DNA of 64,000 bases from Promicromonospora thailandica (GTDB lineage Bacteria; Actinomycetota; Actinomycetes; Actinomycetales; Cellulomonadaceae), in contig NZ_JAMTCS010000013.1 in the NCBI RefSeq assembly GCF_024171955.1, positions 1 to 64,000 of the forward strand, in the 5' to 3' direction. The notes under the pieces were generated by a model. The model was not told where the DNA came from, made no database searches, and saw only the letters and a program-made list of their open reading frames with translations. Every line of letters begins with the position of its first letter. Position 1 is the first letter of the stretch. Positions 7,768-15,681 of this stretch are shown here, one piece after another. The position numbers were made by a program, and so were the translations under genes.

Positions 7768-8490
7768 GCCGTACGACTCCGCGAGGTCTGCGACGTCGTG
7801 CGCGTACGACACCGAGCGGTTGTACGCGCCGAGTGCGGCCGTCCACCCGTCGTCCGAGGTGACGTCGCCGCCCGTGGCGCACAGGTAGCGGGCGGCGGTC
7901 AGGGCGGCGTCGTCGATCTGGTGCGGGTCCGCCCGGCCGTCCAGGTTCCCGTCCTGGGCGTGCTCGCCCCACGTGGTCGGGATGAACTGCATGGGGCCGA
8001 CGGCGCGGTCCCACTCGACGTCGCCGTCCAGCACGCCGCCGTCGGTGTCGAGGATCTCCATGACACCCTCCCGGCCGTCCAGGGGGATGCCGACGATCGG
8101 CGGGCGCACGGTCCCGTCGGCCCAGGCGCGTGCCCCCAGGTAGCTGCCGTGCACCGACTCGACCGCGCCGATCCCGGCGAGCGTGTTCCAGCCCAGGCCG
8201 CATCCCTCGTCGGCCTGCGCCAGCCGGAGCGCGGCGCCCGCGTACGCGGCCAGCGCGCGCCGGGGGATGCCGGTGCGCGCCGCGGTGTCGCGGAGCCAGC
8301 CCGGGTCCGCGAGCTCGGCGAGCGGCGTCTCCGCGGCGGCGTCGGGGCTCGCGTCGGGCAGCAGCTGCTGCGGGGCGGGCGGGTAGTCGAGCTCGAGAAC
8401 GGACGGCCAGCTCCGCTCCGCCGGGCCGCAGCCCGACAGGAGCAGCACGGCGGCGAGGGCGGGGGCCCAGGACGTTGCTCTCACGGTCAC
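7762..8490 (-). CDS. Lytic murein transglycosylase lipoprotein (MltB-like)
   Basis: This 242-residue protein starts at GTG. Its N-terminal signal sequence ends in a lipobox (LLLSGC), so it should be a lipoprotein of the outer membrane leaflet. The SLT/MltB-like domain follows: GWNTLAGIGAVESVHGSYLG with the catalytic glutamate in GAVES, VGPMQFIPTTWGEHAQDGN, and a late ALGAYNRSVSYAHDV helix. The family cleaves the MurNAc-GlcNAc bond to form 1,6-anhydro ends, acting in cell-wall remodelling. Length and motifs are normal for actinobacterial SLT lipoproteins. It ends only 30 bases from the convergent SDR gene. Confidence 0.88.
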   Translation of the reverse strand: MTVRATSWAPALAAVLLLSGCGPAERSWPSVLELDYPPAPQQLLPDASPDAAAETPLAELADPGWLRDTAARTGIPRRALAAYAGAALRLAQADEGCGLGWNTLAGIGAVESVHGSYLGARAWADGTVRPPIVGIPLDGREGVMEILDTDGGVLDGDVEWDRAVGPMQFIPTTWGEHAQDGNLDGRADPHQIDDAALTAARYLCATGGDVTSDDGWTAALGAYNRSVSYAHDVADLAESYGG

Positions 8491-8548
8491 TCCGAGGTCG
8501 ACGACGTCGAGCGACCGCCCCCTCGGTGCTCGCTGGTCCAGAGACTAC

Positions 8549-8579
8549 GGGGTGCGACCGGATGATCCGGTCGCACCCC
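8549..8579 (-). terminator. Perfect 15-base-stem hairpin downstream of the PadR gene
   Basis: A 31-base perfect palindrome: GGGGTGCGACCGGAT, one central G, then ATCCGGTCGCACCCC. It starts about 42 bases after the stop of the PadR gene (minus strand) and lies upstream of the transglycosylase start. It has no T-tract, as is common for actinobacterial terminators. It could alternatively be an operator for the transglycosylase gene, whose GTG is 59 bases away. Confidence 0.6.
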
Positions 8580-8620
8580 GACGACGCCTGCAAGACCTCC
8601 CGGAAACGTCCTCGGGGTGC

Positions 8621-9289
8621 CTATTCGGTGTCTGTCTCCGGCGCCTCCCCCGCGAGGGTCAGGTAGACCTCGCGGCGTGCGGTGCCGAGCAGCGCGGCGA
8701 CGGCCGCGACCTGCTCCGGGCTGCCGGTACGGGCCACCTGCTCGACGGCGTCGGCCAGGGCGCGCAGCTCGTGCCGCAGCTCGCGGCCGTGGCCGCGCCC
8801 GACCTGCTCCCACGGGGTGCCGAGCTCGTCCCGGTGCTCCTCGACGTAGGCGGTGCCCGCGTCGGTCAGTGTGGCGAGCTTGCGGCCGCCCTCCTCGGAC
8901 AGGAGCACGAGGCCCTCGTCCGCGAGCAGGGACAGCGCGGGGTAGACGGCGCCGGCGCTCGGCCGCCAGCGGCCGTCCGTCCGCTCGGCCAGCTCGCCGA
9001 TGATCTGGTAGCCGTGCATGGGCTGCTCCGACAGGAGCAGCAGGATCGCGGCGCGGATCTCGCCGCGCCCGGCGCGGCGGGGGCCGCGCGGACCCCGGTG
9101 CCCGCCGCGACCGCCGTGGCCGTGCGGGCCGAAGCCGCCGCGGGGACCGAAGTCGCCGTGGCGCTCGCGGGTGTACTCGTCCGGGATGCCGATCAGCGCG
9201 GGCCGCAGGCCGGGGACGAAGATCGGGATGTCGACGGCGCGACGGCCGCGGTTCCGGGTGTGGTTCTGGGTGTGGTCATGGGTACGCAT
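8621..9289 (-). CDS. PadR family transcriptional regulator
   Basis: This 222-residue protein has an N-terminal Gly/His/Arg-rich tail of about 70 residues with repeated HGGRGGHRGPRGPRR-like sequence, which may bind metal or nucleic acid. A PadR winged helix follows: AILLLLSEQPMHGYQIIGEL, RPSAGAVYPALSLLADEGLV and GGRKLATLTDAGTAYV. A C-terminal helical dimerisation region (RELRHELRALADAVEQVA) completes it. PadR proteins repress small-molecule-responsive genes and usually autoregulate. The tandem repeat at 9398-9419 in the upstream region is a likely own operator. No target transporter is adjacent. Confidence 0.9.
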   Translation of the reverse strand: MRTHDHTQNHTRNRGRRAVDIPIFVPGLRPALIGIPDEYTRERHGDFGPRGGFGPHGHGGRGGHRGPRGPRRAGRGEIRAAILLLLSEQPMHGYQIIGELAERTDGRWRPSAGAVYPALSLLADEGLVLLSEEGGRKLATLTDAGTAYVEEHRDELGTPWEQVGRGHGRELRHELRALADAVEQVARTGSPEQVAAVAALLGTARREVYLTLAGEAPETDTE

Positions 9290-9397
9290 GGGTGTGTCTC
9301 CTTGATGCTGTGGCGGCGGGGCGAGGCGGTGCGCGGTCGCGCACGGCGGCGTCTCGTACTCCTGCCGGTCGGGAGCGTCCTGCTCGACCGACGTTCC

Positions 9398-9419
9398 AAA
9401 GATAGATCAAAGATATATC
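9398..9419. promoter_or_regulatory. Tandem 11-base repeat, candidate PadR operator
   Basis: Two directly adjacent 11-mers, AAAGATAGATC (9398-9408) and AAAGATATATC (9409-9419), differ at one base. They lie about 110 bases upstream of the PadR start and 107 bases upstream of the HAD gene, in an AT-rich island unlike the surrounding sequence. On the minus strand the repeat offers TATCTTTGA and TATATCTTT, resembling known PadR sites and a -10 element. Confidence 0.5.
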
Positions 9420-9525
9420 GTTACGCAACCCCTCCGGGCGAACCGGGGGTCACAAATTTTTCGCCCTGTCCGAAACTCGGGGGTGAAGTGCTGTGACTTC
9501 CCCTCTCGCCGTGCGTCTCAGGGTC

Positions 9526-10422
9526 ATGACGGATACGACAGGAACAGTGACGACGCCCACGACCGACGACGCTCAGGGATCCACACGCCGTATCCGCGGA
9601 GGACGAACCGCGGGCGGCGCCCTGGTGGCGCTCGACATCGACGGCACCCTGCTGTGCGCACGGGCCGCCGTGCCGGAGGTGACCGTCGCGGCGGTCGCCG
9701 CGGCGCGGCTCGCGGGGCACCACGTGGTGCTCGCCTCCGGCCGATCGCTCGTGGGGGTGCTGCCGGTCGCCCGCTGCCTGGGCATCGACGCGGGCTGGGT
9801 GGTGGCGTCCAACGGTGCCGTCGTCGCGCACCTCGACGCGTCCCGGCCGGGTGGCTACGAGCTCGACACGGTGCACACCTTCGACGTGGAGCCGGTGATC
9901 CGGCGCGCCCGCGTGCTCGTGCCCGGCGTGCAGGTGGGGGTCGAGGAGATCGGCTGGGGGTACCGGGTCACCCGCCTCTTCGACCCGGCCCTGGTGAACG
10001 GGGAGCAGCGGCAGGTGCCCGACGCCGAGCTGTGGGACGTGCCCGCCACCCGCCTCATCCTGCGCGGCGACGGTGCGGCGCACCTGGTGGAACCCCTGCG
10101 GGCCCTCGGGGTCACCGCCGTGCCCGCGGCGCCCGACTGGGTCGACGTCACTCCGCAGGACCTGAGCAAGGCGACGGCGCTCGAACGCGTGCGAAAGCAT
10201 CTCGGCGTCGACCCGGCCCGGACCGTCGCGGTGGGTGACGGCGTCAACGACCTGGAGATGATCGCGTGGGCGGCGCGCGGCGTGGCCATGGGCCACGCCC
10301 CGGCCGCGCTGCGCGACGCCGCGGACGAGGTGACCGGCACCATCGAGGAGCACGGCGTGGTCGCGGTGCTGCGCAGCCTCGGCGCCGGTCAGCGTGCGGC
10401 CGGCGGGGCCTCCCAGCGGTAG
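9526..10422 (+). CDS. HAD-superfamily (Cof-type) phosphatase
   Basis: This 298-residue protein belongs to the Cof/type IIB subgroup. It has VALDIDGTLL (nucleophile and acid aspartates), VLASGRSL (motif II Ser), a C2 cap of about 100 residues, KATALERV (motif III Lys) and VAVGDGVNDLEMI (motif IV). Such enzymes hydrolyse phosphorylated sugars or cofactors such as pyridoxal or flavin phosphates; specificity cannot be read here. I place the start at ATG 9526; GTG 9493 and GTG 9511 are in frame and would only add a disordered tail. The last 34 bases overlap the convergent TRIC gene. Confidence 0.88.
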   Translation: MTDTTGTVTTPTTDDAQGSTRRIRGGRTAGGALVALDIDGTLLCARAAVPEVTVAAVAAARLAGHHVVLASGRSLVGVLPVARCLGIDAGWVVASNGAVVAHLDASRPGGYELDTVHTFDVEPVIRRARVLVPGVQVGVEEIGWGYRVTRLFDPALVNGEQRQVPDAELWDVPATRLILRGDGAAHLVEPLRALGVTAVPAAPDWVDVTPQDLSKATALERVRKHLGVDPARTVAVGDGVNDLEMIAWAARGVAMGHAPAALRDAADEVTGTIEEHGVVAVLRSLGAGQRAAGGASQR

Positions 10423-11000
10423 CGCAGGGAGACCATCCGGAGCGCGAACACGAGCACCGCGACGGCCCAGGCCGCGACCAGGCCGAACCAGTCCAGCCAG
10501 GAGGTGAGCGCCGTGAGCCCGGCCCCGATCAGGGCCGGGATGGCGTAGAGGCCGCGGGCACGGAAGATCTGCGGCACGTCGTTGGCGACGACGTCACGGA
10601 TGACGCCGCCGCCGACGGCGGTCACCACGCCCAGGATCGACGCCGCCGCGTGGTTCATGCCCGCGTCCAGCGCCACCAGTGTGCCCGTGACCGAGAACAG
10701 GGCCATGCCCGCGGCGTCGAACGTGAGCAGCACGTCGTGGAAGCGCTGCACCACGTGGGCGAAGAAGTAGACCACCACGGCGGCGACCACCGGGGGCACC
10801 AGGTAGACGGGGGAGTCGAAGGCACGCGGCACGCCGACGTCGAGGATGACGTCGCGCAGGATGCCGCCGCCCAGGCCCACGCAGGTGCCCAGCAGCAGGG
10901 AGCCGACGATGTCGAAGCTGCGCCGCTGCGCGAGCAGGGAGCCGGACACGGCGAAGAAGAACACGCCCAGCAGATCAGGGACGAGCTGCGTCCACGCCAC
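10389..11000 (-). CDS. TRIC-family cation channel protein
   Basis: This 203-residue membrane protein has two repeats of three helices plus a seventh. Each repeat has the TRIC signature: GLGGGILRDVILDVG and AVGGGVIRDVVANDVP. Prokaryotic TRICs form trimeric potassium-permeable channels. I choose GTG 11000 because GGAAAGGAG lies six bases before it; the in-frame GTG at 11030 would add ten residues without a ribosome site. Lipid or divalent regulation is known for the family. The gene may follow the unknown gene 11061-11480 in one transcript (60-base gap). Confidence 0.88.
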   Translation of the reverse strand: MAWTQLVPDLLGVFFFAVSGSLLAQRRSFDIVGSLLLGTCVGLGGGILRDVILDVGVPRAFDSPVYLVPPVVAAVVVYFFAHVVQRFHDVLLTFDAAGMALFSVTGTLVALDAGMNHAAASILGVVTAVGGGVIRDVVANDVPQIFRARGLYAIPALIGAGLTALTSWLDWFGLVAAWAVAVLVFALRMVSLRYRWEAPPAAR

Positions 11001-11060
11001 GTCCGGCTCCTTTCCTGCGTACCTGCGCACACTCTGGCAGACGCCGGCGTGCGCGGCCCG

Positions 11061-11480
11061 TCACGCCGCGGCCGCCGCCGCGAAGCGGGCGACCAGGTCG
11101 CAGACCTCGGCCGGCTCGAAGATCTGGCGGCCCAGGAGCAGGGCGGCCTCGGGGCGGTCGTGCTCGGCGCACCGGGCCCGCACCTCCGCGGCCTCGTAGA
11201 GGTCCAGCGACGCCCTGAGGTTCGACGCCCGGCCCGCCCGGACGAAGGCGGCCGCGGGGGCGAGGCCGTCGAAGAAGACCCAGCGGTCGTCCAGCTCCAC
11301 GGCTGCCCCGCGGCAGATGTGCACCCCGGAGGCCTCGAGGGCGGCGGGCAGCGCCGGATGGTCGACGACGGCGGTGTACTCGCGCCGTGCCGGAGTCGTC
11401 CGGGCGTCCCAGGTGCCGGTGTCCTGGCCGTACGCCCGGCAGACGGACGTGACGGGTGTGGTGGAGGTCGTCAGAGGCAT
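11061..11480 (-). CDS. Hypothetical protein (139 aa)
   Basis: I do not recognise this protein. It is 139 residues, soluble, without signal peptide, and ends in an alanine-rich helix (VARFAAAAAA). It has cysteines at CRAYG, ICRGAA, RARCAEHD and EVCDLV, and one aromatic stretch DDRWVFFDGLAPAAAF. The coding assignment is supported by strong codon bias, a Shine-Dalgarno sequence (GAAGGA) six bases before the ATG at 11480, and an AT-rich, dyad-containing promoter region upstream. It could be a small binding protein linked to the TRIC channel downstream, but nothing proves this. Confidence 0.6.
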   Translation of the reverse strand: MPLTTSTTPVTSVCRAYGQDTGTWDARTTPARREYTAVVDHPALPAALEASGVHICRGAAVELDDRWVFFDGLAPAAAFVRAGRASNLRASLDLYEAAEVRARCAEHDRPEAALLLGRQIFEPAEVCDLVARFAAAAAA

Positions 11481-11530
11481 ATCGATCCTTCACGTAATAT
11501 TGCCCGTGTTCGCGGGCATATGGGCGGAAT

Positions 11531-11550
11531 ATGCATGCAGATACATGCAT
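11531..11550. promoter_or_regulatory. Inverted repeat in AT-rich leader of the unknown gene
   Basis: ATGCATG (11531-11537) and CATGCAT (11544-11550) form a perfect 7-base dyad with a 6-base spacer. The dyad lies 51-70 bases upstream of the ATG at 11480. A second small dyad, GCCCG..CGGGC, lies at about 11500-11516. The whole stretch 11480-11560 is markedly less GC-rich than its surroundings and probably holds the promoter and an operator. The gap 11481-11614 contains no gene. Confidence 0.4.
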
Positions 11551-11614
11551 TTCCGGTCGTATGTCACCCAGCGCGCGGAGCGATTCGGGGGGTGCTCCGC
11601 CCGGGGTCGCCGGC

Positions 11615-12094
11615 CTAGCCCGCGGTCGCCACGGCCTGCGGCACGAGGCGGGTCCAGTCCACCGAGGAATGCAGCATCTCGGTCAGTCCAATACGTTCGA
11701 CGGGTATTTTCGCATCACGAATTGAATGTTCGAGATCGGCGTTCCACGTATCCGTCGTGGCGAGCACGATCCGCGCCGAGAAAGGCGCTTTGTTCGACAC
11801 CGCCAGAAATGGCCCCACCTCGGCCGCCGACAAAGGGGTGGCCGGGTCGTGGAACGCGCAGCGCACAGCCACCAGGCGCGCGGTGCCCTCCTCGCGTGCC
11901 ACCAGGTCGATGCCGCTGCCGGGACCCTGGTGGGCGGGCCATTCGTCCCACGACCACACCGCGTCGTACGCGGCGGTGCACTCCTCGTCGGTGCGCAGGA
12001 ATGCCTTCATCAGGTCCTCGAACTTCTCGTTCCGGTCCGACTCGGAGTCGGACCGGAACATGTAGTCGTCGAGGAGGTCCTCGAGTGCGGTCAT
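11615..12094 (-). CDS. Stand-alone degenerate PD-(D/E)XK (Mrr-like) nuclease domain
   Basis: This 159-residue protein matches the N-terminal restriction-endonuclease-like domain of very large helicase/type ISP-like restriction proteins. It shows KFEDLMKAFLRTDEE, VWSWDEWPAHQGPGSGIDLV, an APFSARIVLATTDTW strand and IPVERIGLTEM. The first acidic residue is kept (D63 in GID), but the expected QCKF strand reads RCAF: the glutamine-type and lysine catalytic positions are R78 and A80. The helicase and methylase parts are missing. It looks like a truncated, probably inactive domain kept as a small protein, or a remnant. The start at 12094 gives a clean N-terminus. Confidence 0.6.
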   Translation of the reverse strand: MTALEDLLDDYMFRSDSESDRNEKFEDLMKAFLRTDEECTAAYDAVWSWDEWPAHQGPGSGIDLVAREEGTARLVAVRCAFHDPATPLSAAEVGPFLAVSNKAPFSARIVLATTDTWNADLEHSIRDAKIPVERIGLTEMLHSSVDWTRLVPQAVATAG

Positions 12095-12137
12095 ATCGGC
12101 ATTCTGTCAAGAAGTTCCGGCGACCGCTCACCGGGCC

Positions 12138-13229
12138 TCAGATATTCAGCACCCGCCGGGCGTTGTCCGCGTAGAGGCCCGGCAGCAGGTGCGCCGGCAG
12201 CGCCGCCCCCGCGATCTGCCAGCGGCCCTGCGGGGGCACCTCGTCGCCCGGCGCGTAGTCGAAGCTCTCGTCGTCCGTCTCCAGGAACCGGAAGTGCACC
12301 TCAAGCTGCTCGACCGACAGCGGGTAGGCGTCGGTGCCGAACAGCACGCGGTCGGGGAAGGCCTCGACGAGCCGCCGGAACCGCCGGGGCTGGCGGCCGA
12401 GCTCGCCGAGGCGGCCCGCGATGTCGACCACGAGGTTGGGCGCGACGCGCAGCAGCGACTCGACGCGGTCGAGGTCCTCGGCCACGCAGCCCACGTGCGC
12501 GCCGATGTAGCGGGTGCCCGGCGTGGCCACGAGCAGCCGCTCGAACGCGTCGATCAGGTCGTCGAAGGCCGGGTAGCGACCGCGGTCGGCGAACGACCAG
12601 TCGGGCTGGCCCGCCAGCTCGTCGAACCGCTCGTTGTGCTCGTCCAGCGGGTCGAAGAACGCCCGGGGGTCGGCGACGTGCACGAGGGCCGGCAGCCCCA
12701 GCTCGCCCGCCAGGGCCAGCACGCCGACCACCCGCGGGTCGTCCGGGAGCACGAGCTCGCCGTCCGGCCCCCGGACCGTGAGGCCCACGTTCTTCCACAC
12801 CTTGACGCCGCGGGCGCCGCGCGCGGCGCTGTCGCGGAGCTGGTCGGCGATCTCGCGCTCGCCGCCCGGCCGGGCCAGGAGGGTCCAGTCGACCTGGCAG
12901 AACGTGACGAAACGGCCGGGGTGCGCACGGTCGTAACGGTCGAGGTTGGCGTCGAGCTCCTCGCCCCACAGCCCGTCGAGGTTGACGACGGTCTCGATGC
13001 CGGCGCCGTCCATCATCGCCAGCAGCGCGTCGACGTCGGGCGTGCACCAGTCCTGCGTGAGCCAGCGGCCGAGGTGGTTGTGCACGTCCACGGCGGGTAC
13101 CGCCGCGCGGCGCACACGGGTGACGGGCACCGAGACGCGGGGCCGCGGCTTCCAGTCGACGAGCCGGAGGTCCGGCACGGTGATCCCGGACGGGCCACCG
13201 GCGCCCAGCGGGTCGGGAGCGTGGGTCAT
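12138..13229 (-). CDS. Amidohydrolase family protein (PF04909-like)
   Basis: This 363-residue TIM-barrel metal hydrolase has AVDVHNHLGRWL (HxH metal pair), GVKVWKNVGL (lysine region), LPALVHVADPRAFFDP (His), YIGAHVGCVAED (His) and RVLFGTDAYPLSV (Asp). This is the amidohydrolase_2 group, whose members act as decarboxylases, lactonases or hydrolases, rather than NagA-type deacetylases. It is divergent from the SIS gene of the sugar cluster, with a DeoR-like palindrome in the shared gap, so it may be a lactonase or side-enzyme of the same pathway. The substrate is unknown. Confidence 0.85.
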   Translation of the reverse strand: MTHAPDPLGAGGPSGITVPDLRLVDWKPRPRVSVPVTRVRRAAVPAVDVHNHLGRWLTQDWCTPDVDALLAMMDGAGIETVVNLDGLWGEELDANLDRYDRAHPGRFVTFCQVDWTLLARPGGEREIADQLRDSAARGARGVKVWKNVGLTVRGPDGELVLPDDPRVVGVLALAGELGLPALVHVADPRAFFDPLDEHNERFDELAGQPDWSFADRGRYPAFDDLIDAFERLLVATPGTRYIGAHVGCVAEDLDRVESLLRVAPNLVVDIAGRLGELGRQPRRFRRLVEAFPDRVLFGTDAYPLSVEQLEVHFRFLETDDESFDYAPGDEVPPQGRWQIAGAALPAHLLPGLYADNARRVLNI

Positions 13230-13307
13230 GACTGCCTCCTGGAGGGAAAGTGATCGTGCCGTCCACGAGGATCGGGCACGCGTGCACGGATTGCCGACTT
13301 GTTACGC

Positions 13308-13334
13308 GATTCAATCAGTCAGAATGATCGAATC
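13308..13334. promoter_or_regulatory. Candidate DeoR operator in the amidohydrolase/SIS intergenic region
   Basis: A 27-base near-palindrome: GATTCAATCAGTC, central A, GAATGATCGAATC (11 of 13 base pairs). It includes TCAATCAG-T-CAGAATGA (13311-13327), which matches the site upstream of the DeoR gene (20131-20147, opposite strand) at 13 of 17 positions. It lies 79 bases from the amidohydrolase start and 90 from the SIS start, so it could control both. Confidence 0.55.
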
Positions 13335-13423
13335 CGCCAGTCTTGGTGACTGGCGCGCAACTGTCGAGCACCATGGGCGGCGACGGCGCCTACCGGCGCA
13401 CCGCACGACGACAGGAAGCGCAC

Positions 13424-14311
13424 GTGAGCATCAGCACCACCACCGAGCGTGAGATCCGCAGCCAGCCCGAGGTCTGGGCCCGCGCCGCCGCGGCGGCCGC
13501 CGACGGCGCGCAGGTGCTTGGCCGCCCGGGAGAACGCGTCCTGGTGCTCGGCTGCGGCACCAGCGCGTTCGTGGCCGAGTCCCTCGCCGTGCTGCGCGAG
13601 CGCGCCGGGCAGGGCGAGACCGACGCCGCCTACGCGTCCGAGTGGACGCCGGGCCGCGGCTACGACCGCGTGGTCGTGATCAGCCGCTCGGGTACCACGA
13701 GCGAGGTGCTCGAGGCGCTCGGCAAGGTGCCGGAGGGTACCCGCACGAGCGCCGTCGTCGGCGTCGCGGGCACGCCCGTGGCCGAGGCGGCGGACGAGGT
13801 GCTCGTGCTGGACTTCGCCGACGAGGAGTCGGTGGTCCAGACCCGGTTCCCCACCGCGGTGCTCGTGCTCGCGCGCACCGGGTTCGGCGAGGACCTGACC
13901 GCCGCGACCGAGCAGGCCCGCGCCGCGCTCGACGCCCCGCTGCCGGTCGACGTGACGGCCTTCGAGCACTTCGTGTTCCTCGGCCGGACGTGGACCTACG
14001 GCCTGGCCCAGGAGGCCGCGCTCAAGATCCGCGAGGCCGCGCAGGCCTGGTCCGAGTCCTACCCGGCCCTCGACTACCGCCACGGCCCCGTGGCGGTCGC
14101 GGGGGAGCGGAGCCTCGTGACCCTCTTCGGCGACGCCGACCCGGTGCTCACCGCCGACATCGAGCGCACCGGCGCCACCGTCCGGCACGACGACCTCGAC
14201 CCCCTGGTCCAGCTCGTGCAGGCACAGCGCCTGGCCGTCGAGGTCGCACGGTCGCGCGGGCTGGACGCGGACACCCCCCGCCACCTCACGCGGTCGGTCG
14301 TGCTCGGCTGA
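13424..14311 (+). CDS. SIS-domain sugar-phosphate isomerase/deaminase (AgaS-like)
   Basis: This 295-residue protein contains two SIS domains. The first has VLVLGCGTSAFVAESLAVL and VVVISRSGTTSEVLEAL (phosphosugar-binding Ser/Thr). The second has FVFLGRTWTYGLAQEAALKI and KIREAAQAWSESYPALDYRH. The ALKIREA and ES..YRHGP motifs are shared with AgaS and GlmS isomerase domains, which bind ketose/aldose-6-phosphates and release ammonia from amino sugars. The start is GTG 13424, nine bases after AGGAAG. It heads the sugar operon, so the likely reaction is galactosamine-6-phosphate to tagatose-6-phosphate plus ammonia, inferred from context. Confidence 0.8.
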   Translation: MSISTTTEREIRSQPEVWARAAAAAADGAQVLGRPGERVLVLGCGTSAFVAESLAVLRERAGQGETDAAYASEWTPGRGYDRVVVISRSGTTSEVLEALGKVPEGTRTSAVVGVAGTPVAEAADEVLVLDFADEESVVQTRFPTAVLVLARTGFGEDLTAATEQARAALDAPLPVDVTAFEHFVFLGRTWTYGLAQEAALKIREAAQAWSESYPALDYRHGPVAVAGERSLVTLFGDADPVLTADIERTGATVRHDDLDPLVQLVQAQRLAVEVARSRGLDADTPRHLTRSVVLG

Positions 14312-14361
14312 CCCCAACACCCCACCCCCCGTAGAAGAACGCAGAGAGACGAGGACGACCC

Positions 14362-15681
14362 ATGCTGCGTCATCACCCCCTCAGGAGCGGCGCCCTCGGC
14401 GCCGTCAGCCTCCTCGTGACCACGGCCCTGCTCACCTCGTGCTCGTCGGGCACGCAGGGCGCCACGACCCTCGACAAGGACGCCGACGTCACGCTCACCT
14501 GGTGGACCGGTCAGGCCGACCAGGCCCAGACCATCCTCACCGGGCTGGCCGAGGAGTTCGAGCAGGAGCACCCCAACGTCACCATCGAGGTGTCCTCGGG
14601 CGCGCCGTCGACCGAGGACCTGCTCCAGAAGCTGTCCTCGTCGTTCGCCGGCGGCACCTACCCGGACATCTCCTACGCGTTCGGTTCCTGGGCGAGCGAG
14701 CTCGCCGAGTCGGAGCGCACGCTCGACATCACCGACCAGGTGTCCGACCCCGCCGTCGGCTGGGAGGAGTTCTCCGGGGCGGCCCGCGCGACGGCGCAGC
14801 CGACGGGCGAGGCGACCATCGGCTTCCCCGCGGTGGTGGACAACATCTCCCTCATCTACAACAAGACCGTCTTCGACGCGGCCGGTGTCGAGTACCCGAC
14901 CGAGGACTGGACCTGGGACGACTTCCGGGCCGCGGCCAAGGAGCTCACCGACCCCGCCACGACGACGTACGGGTACGGCTACTCGGTCTCCGGCTCGGAG
15001 GAGACCACCTGGCAGTTCTGGCCGCACCTGTGGCAGAACGGCGGCGAGATCCTCGACGAGTCCGGCACGCAGGCGACGTTCGACTCGGAGGCCGGCGTCG
15101 AGGCGCTGACCCTGCTGCGCGACATGGCGGTCGAGGACGAGTCGGTGTACCTGGACCAGACCGACACCAAGTTCGGCCAGATCTTCGCGAGCGACCAGAT
15201 CGGCATGATCACCTCGGGCCCGTGGTCGCTGTACGACCTGCAGACGGCGGGCACGGAGTACGGCGTCGTGCCGCTGCCGGGGACCGACGGCGACCACACC
15301 ACGATCTCGGGCGCCGACCTGTGGGTGCTCTTCGACCACCAGGACGCCAACCGCGAGTACTGGGCGTACGAGTTCACGAAGTGGCTCACCGACCCGGAGC
15401 AGGACGTGCGCTGGAACGTCGCCTACGGCAACCTGCCGCTGCGCGAGAGCGAGATCGACTCGCCGGAGTTCCAGGAGCAGGTCGAGGCGATGCCCGGGCT
15501 GGACGTCATGGCCGCCAACAGCGCGAACGCCACCATCCCGCGGCCCACCTTGCCCGGGTACGTGAACCTGTCGGAGGCGATCGGCACCGCGATCTCCGAG
15601 GTGCTGCAGGGTCAGGGCGAGCCGGCCGAGGCCCTCGAGCGGGCCGCCGACGAGGCGACGGCCGCGCTGGCGGACAAGTGA
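14362..15681 (+). CDS. Sugar ABC transporter substrate-binding lipoprotein
   Basis: This 439-residue family-1 extracellular solute-binding protein has a signal peptide ending in a lipobox (LLTSCSSG). The mature part begins with ADVTLTWWTGQADQAQ, typical of sugar-binding proteins, and keeps a Trp/Tyr-rich binding core (SYAFGSWASELAE, SGPWSLYDL, WAYEFTKWL). It should capture the oligosaccharide or monosaccharide outside the membrane and hand it to the two permeases that follow with 4-base overlaps. No ATPase is encoded nearby; actinobacterial sugar importers of this class commonly share a housekeeping MsiK ATPase. Confidence 0.92.
   Translation: MLRHHPLRSGALGAVSLLVTTALLTSCSSGTQGATTLDKDADVTLTWWTGQADQAQTILTGLAEEFEQEHPNVTIEVSSGAPSTEDLLQKLSSSFAGGTYPDISYAFGSWASELAESERTLDITDQVSDPAVGWEEFSGAARATAQPTGEATIGFPAVVDNISLIYNKTVFDAAGVEYPTEDWTWDDFRAAAKELTDPATTTYGYGYSVSGSEETTWQFWPHLWQNGGEILDESGTQATFDSEAGVEALTLLRDMAVEDESVYLDQTDTKFGQIFASDQIGMITSGPWSLYDLQTAGTEYGVVPLPGTDGDHTTISGADLWVLFDHQDANREYWAYEFTKWLTDPEQDVRWNVAYGNLPLRESEIDSPEFQEQVEAMPGLDVMAANSANATIPRPTLPGYVNLSEAIGTAISEVLQGQGEPAEALERAADEATAALADK

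Noticed and set aside
12138-13229. Amidohydrolase considered as the missing amino-sugar-6-phosphate deacetylase (NagA/AgaA)
   Set aside because: Motif order and the HNHLG start fit the PF04909 decarboxylase/lactonase group; the NagA metal-site pattern is not seen.
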